Position numbers and translations under genes: made by a program. DNA of 64,000 nucleotides from assembly GCF_035582795.1 (NCBI RefSeq), contig NC_134368.1:32424501-32488500 (forward strand). Reading direction: 5' to 3'. The notes beneath the pieces were generated by a model, which saw only the letters and a list, made by a program, of their open reading frames with translations, searched no databases and had not been told where the DNA came from. Numbering within the stretch: position 1 is the first letter of the stretch; every line of letters begins with the position of its first letter. The stretch is from Mycteria americana. Its lineage: Eukaryota > Chordata > Aves > Ciconiiformes > Ciconiidae. Below are positions 59,401 to 64,000 of the stretch, piece by piece.

Positions 59401-62400
59401 CTCAAAATTTAGTTTGTGTATTATCCCAGTAATCAACAACCAAGAAAATCCATGCAGAGTGATGGTGCACTGTGAAAAGTGGTATCATTCATTAGAGTTC
59501 ATGACCTTCCCATTTTGTTAATCAGTTTTGATTGTTTCAAGTTAAATCAAGTATTAATAAATCAAGTACATTATTTGCAAAAGTAAAGCTCACCTAGTAA
59601 TTCATATTAAGTTACTTACACTCTTTTATATTTCTCTCTTTATGCTTAAATATTAACGCACTGGCTGCTTTCCTTGCCTTTCACTTTACCACAGCAAATG
59701 CAGAAAAATTATCAAGTCTGAGCAGAAATGCATCAGCAATGACAGTCCTATCATATGTACAAAACTCAGACAGCTACTAGAAATGCAAAAAGATCCTTCA
59801 GAACTGCCGACTTGAAAATGCCACTTATACATAGTTTTCCATGTCTGGACATGGAAACATGTCATTGACAAGTATTTTATTTATGCATTTTTTTAATAAG
59901 TATGCAATACTGTTATTGAGTAACTTCTGCTCATCAGAGGCTTTTTTTCCCCCCCATCAAATATTCTAATATCTTTTTGTGTTAACTGTTCTTACTTACT
60001 TAAAATAAGAAATTGTTTCTTTTTAATATTACAATGTAATTAAACTTGCTCATCCTAGTACCCATGGCACACTCGGCAGCCTTCCAAGAGAGAATTTATT
60101 TCCCCTTTCCATAGTTTGCTTTGCAGCTCTTAAGCAGCTGAAACGCCGGTCCTGGCGCTAGAGGTGGAGGCATGAGCATGAGCGCACCTTTCCCTCCGTC
60201 AGCCCGGCCGCAGGGGGTAGCAGCTCCTGGCAGAGAGGCAAGGCAGACAGCTGGGAGCAGTCAGAGATCAGGCCACTGCATCTATGAGGTCATTCTGAGC
60301 CTTGCTGAAAGTCAGGAGGATTTAGGATAATGTTTGCAAATGAATCCAAACGCAGTTTTCAGTTTCACCTGCGTCAGGGATACCAGGTTGCATCCTAACT
60401 GCACCTCGTTACTGTTCCTTGTGATGAAGTACTGCAGCACCTTTGAGCAGGTAGCTTTGATCTGTGTGACCTGCCTGGCTGGAGCTGACAGTAGCTCACT
60501 CCCCGGACAGTGAATCAACATTTCAATCCTCCTGCCAACATGGTACGTTGAATACAGCGTATTACCATGGACCAACTTAAAAGTCTGTCCTCTGTGAAAA
60601 TTAAACTGATTCAGAACCTGACTTACATATGCTGCTTTCCAAACTTACATAGCAATTGCTATAATATTGCTCTTTAAACAAATGTAGGAATGCTATACTG
60701 TAGAAAGCTAGACTGAATCCTGTCAGCTACAAATACGTCTGTTCTCTAATCACAATATTTTTCCGCTTTCCCTGTGCCATTAATGAATTCCATGGATTCC
60801 CAGGACTCTTTGCAGAACACTCTTGTTTTCTTCATACTCTTCTCTAAATACTCTTCTTGGAATTTCTTTTTTTGTTATATAAATGGATTTGTGGTTATCT
60901 GGATCCATGTGCAAAGTCCACTTTTATTTGTATGTCTCTTATTTTCATTATCTATTTTCAAACTATACTTCTCATGTGCTGTCTGCCCCAAATACTGAGT
61001 CACAGAAAAGCATTCAAGTCACTAGAATCAAGTCGGTTTCTACAAGAATTTTAAAATACATTTCAAAGAGGCTTCATATATAAGATATAAAATAATTTAA
61101 TTTGCCTCCTATAACTCATGTCCCCATATGGGGACAGGCCAAATGAATTTTAAATTAAACCTAAATACAAATTAAGTGTGGAGATTACAAAGTTATTAAT
61201 CTTCTCATTGTGTATGGACATTTTCACTTAAACTCATTTAAGCTAATTTAGTCCATACCTATTTTTCATCTAAAAACTTTTTCCTTCCCAGGTGAAATAT
61301 CAGTTTCTTTAGAAGATGATGAGGATGCTCCAGGAGATCCACTACTTTTTATGTCACATGTCAGACCAGTTCAACTAGGTATAGTATGATGGCGCAGAGA
61401 GATCAAAAACTAAAAAGCAGCATGGCTGTCAGAGCACTTTCTGATAGCTTGAATACGCCGTCATTCTGTTTCTGATCAACACAGCTTCAAAATAGCCACA
61501 CTTTTGGACCATCTCCTTCCCAGTTTTAGCACTTGGCAGTCTCATGCATCACTAAATACTCACCACTGTATATGATGTAACTCCTGCATGACCACCGTTC
61601 ACACTCAAAACACATCCCATGCTATAGCTTAATCGTATTAACCACACTAACCACATTAATTTTGTTAAATGCTAGTGGAAAGTATGCCAAATGGTAGTGT
61701 GTGATACCTATGTCAACTTGGGGATTTTCTCCAACTCACGTAATTTCTGCTTAAAGCAGCATGAGTGATGGCCTGAGCCAGGAGAGATAGACAGAGGTCA
61801 GACCTGTCCTACTGAGCAATTCAGATTTGCAGTGGTCTGCAAAGCAGCTGTATCCTCTCTCCAAGCAAGGGGTAGTCAGCAATGCTTTAGTCCAACCAAT
61901 CATACAACAACTCATCTGGAAACCATCCTACTGTAGTAGTTTTGCTCAGGAAAGTCATTACAGAGCAAAGGCACAAATGTGGCAAGCCAGAAAGAGGGAG
62001 AAAATCCTAGGTGTGAGCCCCTTCTAGGGGCTGCTAAAGGGAAGGGAGAAACCTGAACACATTTTAGGCAGAATTAGGCAACCAATGAGCTGATTCCTTG
62101 CCTGGATGAACAGCAGCACTGTCCTGAATTTCCTACATGCTCTTTCCATTTTTTACATACCCTCTATGCCTAGCATACATCCCAGTCCAGCTACAACAAC
62201 TTTCACTACAGAATCTCCAAGGTGCCATATTCAGGGAGAAAACAAGGCCCCAGCTAAACCTACAGGTTTTATGTTACACACTACACCCCTCTTGCCTGGC
62301 ATAACAATAAATTAGGGAAGAGACAAGAATCTCACGTGGAATTATATGCACATACATATAAACAAAACTTTTCTTGCAGTAGCTGAATCAAATTTTACAG

Positions 62401-63446
62401 GAATATGTCTGTGTTATTCAGTGCTTTTGCAACACACTGCCAAGCAGATTCATTTGGCCTGCTAAAAGATCTTCAGTTCTGAGAAAGTTGCTTGCTACAA
62501 AGCCAGCAAAATAAATTCAATTGCATGAGCTCTCAAGTATGTACTGACACTAAAATGTCTTCCCTAGTGCCTCTCTTAGTCTTTAGATTTCAGCCACTAT
62601 TTCAGACACCACTGAAAGAAAAATGTTGAGCCCTTTGTATCTATATTGCTTAATATTTTGGTTTCATTTCAGCAGATTTCTCACTTTGAGGAAGGTTAGA
62701 AAAAAATGGCTTAAACACATCTTTCAGATCAAAAAAGAATGTATATCCTGTCTTAACAATTTTTTTTAAAAACAAATTAGAGCTAAAATACATTTGAGAC
62801 ATAAGGAAAATTTTCACAGTGACCATAACAACTGTGTTTCAAAGCGGTGCTTGTGGGTAAGATATTTTGAATCACAATGTTTTTTAAAGGGAATGAGGAA
62901 CAAACAAAGCCACCGTTTTCCACTCTGCATACAGCAGAATGAATGAGCAATGCACTGAGTCACTAGAACTCATTTGAACTAATATCCACAACCAAAAGTG
63001 AGCTCAGATGCAAATGAACTTAGTAGTGAGAAATACTGGTCTACACAAGAACTAAAGAAACCTTATCCCTCCCAGATTGCCCCATACTCTATGGCTTTGA
63101 CTGGGAAGTGCAGGGAGCACCCTCTGCATCCTTCTTCCTCTTTTCTTCCGCTGTGCCTTTTCTCTCTGGCCTCTGTGGCACTCTCGAAAAATGAACCACT
63201 CTGGAAATACAGATAGTTGAAATACTGCTGGTAATCCTGAGCAGAGACTACATCAAGCCTATCTGATGTTGGCAGTTGTCAACTGTGGCAATTCCTATGG
63301 TTGCATTCACCTGTAAACAAGCATTTTCTTTCACTCCCTCAGGAAGAAATGAAGAAAACATAATTGATATGTCACCTGAAAATTACCCTCCTCAACAACG
63401 TATCAGTGAGCTGGCTGCTGCAGAGGTCCGATTAACACAGGACTGA
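56056..63446 (+). CDS. Unnamed Myb/SANT-like (trihelix) domain protein, 192 residues, three exons, antisense to PPAT
   Basis: Not recognised as a named gene. Exons 56056-56443, 61292-61378 and 63343-63446 join in frame (both junctions split a Gly codon after G) and end at TGA 63444-63446. The ATG has A at -3 and G at +4, and an in-frame TAG lies upstream at 56002. Residues 8-98 form a Myb_DNA-bind_4 type domain: HWTEEEVKALLSVWSEK, IAKRLQELG, then DWKQCRAKYKNLKYEYRTVK and MKFFHDLDAILR, with Trp9, Trp21 and Trp56 and a basic third helix. This class occurs in ZSCAN20/29, MSANTD proteins and transposon-derived genes. The tail has a Thr/Ser-rich linker, an acidic patch SLEDDEDAPGDPLLF and an Ala/Glu helix ISELAAAEVRL. 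Inferred: nuclear DNA binder, perhaps with an acidic interaction surface. There is no nuclease or zinc finger. Confidence 0.8.
56444..61291. other. SANT-like gene intron 1
   Basis: Mostly AT-rich. GC-richer islets lie near 58430-58640 and 60140-60250, with short open frames but no supported exon and no CR1. Confidence 0.55.
61292..61378 (+). CDS. SANT-like gene exon 2 (acidic segment)
   Basis: 29 codons after a strong acceptor (TTTTTCCTTCCCAG), reading EISVSLEDDEDAPGDPLLFM and SHVRPVQL. Donor CTAG|GTATAG. Without splicing, a TGA follows within three codons. Confidence 0.75.
61379..63342. other. SANT-like gene intron 2
   Basis: AT-rich. No exon or repeat is recognised. Confidence 0.55.
63343..63446 (+). 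CDS. SANT-like gene exon 3 (C terminus)
   Basis: Acceptor TTTCTTTCACTCCCTCAG. It reads RNEENIIDMSPENYPPQQRI, then SELAAAEVRLTQD and TGA. Confidence 0.75.
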
Positions 63447-64000
63447 CAGGGAAAAAATTAGTATCTGTTAGTACAGCTTTTTCACAACTAGAATGAATTA
63501 CAGAGACTAGCAAAGAATGCCTCTATCTAGGACAAGTTTGTCCCCAGACAGGTTATTATACACAAGTATGCCCCACTGAAGCTGTATGTGCAAGCAAAGG
63601 TCAGATATTTTTGCCATCACACAAAGCTCTGTGACTATAAAGTATCCAACCCCTGTAACCTGGCTTGCCCTTTTAGAATAAGATACTTGCAAAGGCATTT
63701 ATCACTTCAGTATGATTGCAAAAAACTGTGTCAGTTACTGTGCACTTTCATATTTGCTCTCTTTGATAAGCACTGGAATTGTGGGGTTTTTTAAATAGTT
63801 ATTTTTGCAAAGATTTAGAAAATGCATGAGAAACCACTTTCCAAACTAATTTGATAATCAAAATTAAGTCTTAAAGGAAATTCGTAACTAGAAACAAGGA
63901 AACATTAAAAAACTGCAAACTGCAAGAGATCATATTTCAGTGTTTTAAGTAATTGCATGGCATCCTTTACCTCCTAATATTAAAAAATAAAGTTGAAGAC
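63447..64000 (+). other. SANT-like gene 3' UTR (inferred)
   Basis: AT-rich with no open frame of interest, running to the AATAAA near the window edge. Confidence 0.5.
63986..63991 (+). terminator. Candidate poly(A) signal of the SANT-like gene
   Basis: Canonical AATAAA, 540 bp after the stop codon. The cleavage site would fall at or just past the window end. Confidence 0.45.

Noticed and set aside
1-64000. CRISPR arrays, tRNA genes, operons, prokaryotic mobile systems
   Set aside because: The window is vertebrate genomic DNA. No spaced direct repeats, cloverleaf genes or prokaryote-style gene packing were seen.

Overview
The window looks like a bird chromosome segment, or possibly another sauropsid. 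The genes are interrupted by GT-AG introns. The CR1 retrotransposon fragments have typical avian 3' ends. Gene promoters sit in GC-rich CpG islands within AT-rich flanks. The gene order CRACD (+), AASDH (-), PPAT (-) is the order known from human chromosome 4 and from chicken. Gene models below come from reading splice sites and codon phase by eye. In every gene called, all exon junctions keep frame.

Region by region: (1) 1-16.6 kb holds the 3' part of CRACD on the plus strand. Six coding exons encode 1306 residues up to the stop at 13705-13707, followed by a long AT-rich 3' UTR. Upstream exons lie to the left of the window. The large central exon carries a Glu/Gln/Lys/Arg-rich helix built of about twenty 8-residue repeats. 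(2) 17.8-36.3 kb holds a complete AASDH coding region on the minus strand: 14 coding exons, 1128 residues. It has an adenylation domain, a carrier domain with a pantetheine-attachment serine, and a C-terminal beta-propeller with seven visible repeats. Its CpG-island promoter lies at about 36.7-37.8 kb. CRACD and AASDH converge tail to tail. (3) 40.4-53.7 kb holds exons 2-11 of PPAT on the minus strand, 467 residues of the de novo purine synthesis amidotransferase. Exon 1 is not in the window. (4) 55.5-64 kb, immediately upstream of PPAT exon 2 and on the opposite strand, holds a three-exon gene with its own CpG island. It encodes a 192-residue protein with a Myb/SANT-like (trihelix) DNA-binding domain and a short acidic tail. 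I do not recognise it as a named gene.

The most interesting observation is region 4. PPAT exon 1 and its divergent partner PAICS are not seen before base 64000. The SANT-like gene therefore most likely lies nested and antisense in a PPAT first intron of at least 10.3 kb. It reads as an intact gene: in-frame splicing across three exons, a good start context, an upstream in-frame stop, and a poly(A) signal at 63986. A host gene captured from a transposon-type SANT/trihelix protein is one plausible origin.

PPAT makes the first committed intermediate of purine synthesis. AASDH is an adenylating enzyme that activates beta-alanine, CRACD inhibits actin capping protein, and the SANT-like protein is presumably nuclear. 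Apart from the PPAT/PAICS pairing there is no known common pathway, so this is conserved synteny and not an operon-like system. The remaining DNA is introns, UTRs, short CR1 fragments, a MIR-like fragment, and relics of old hairpin repeats.
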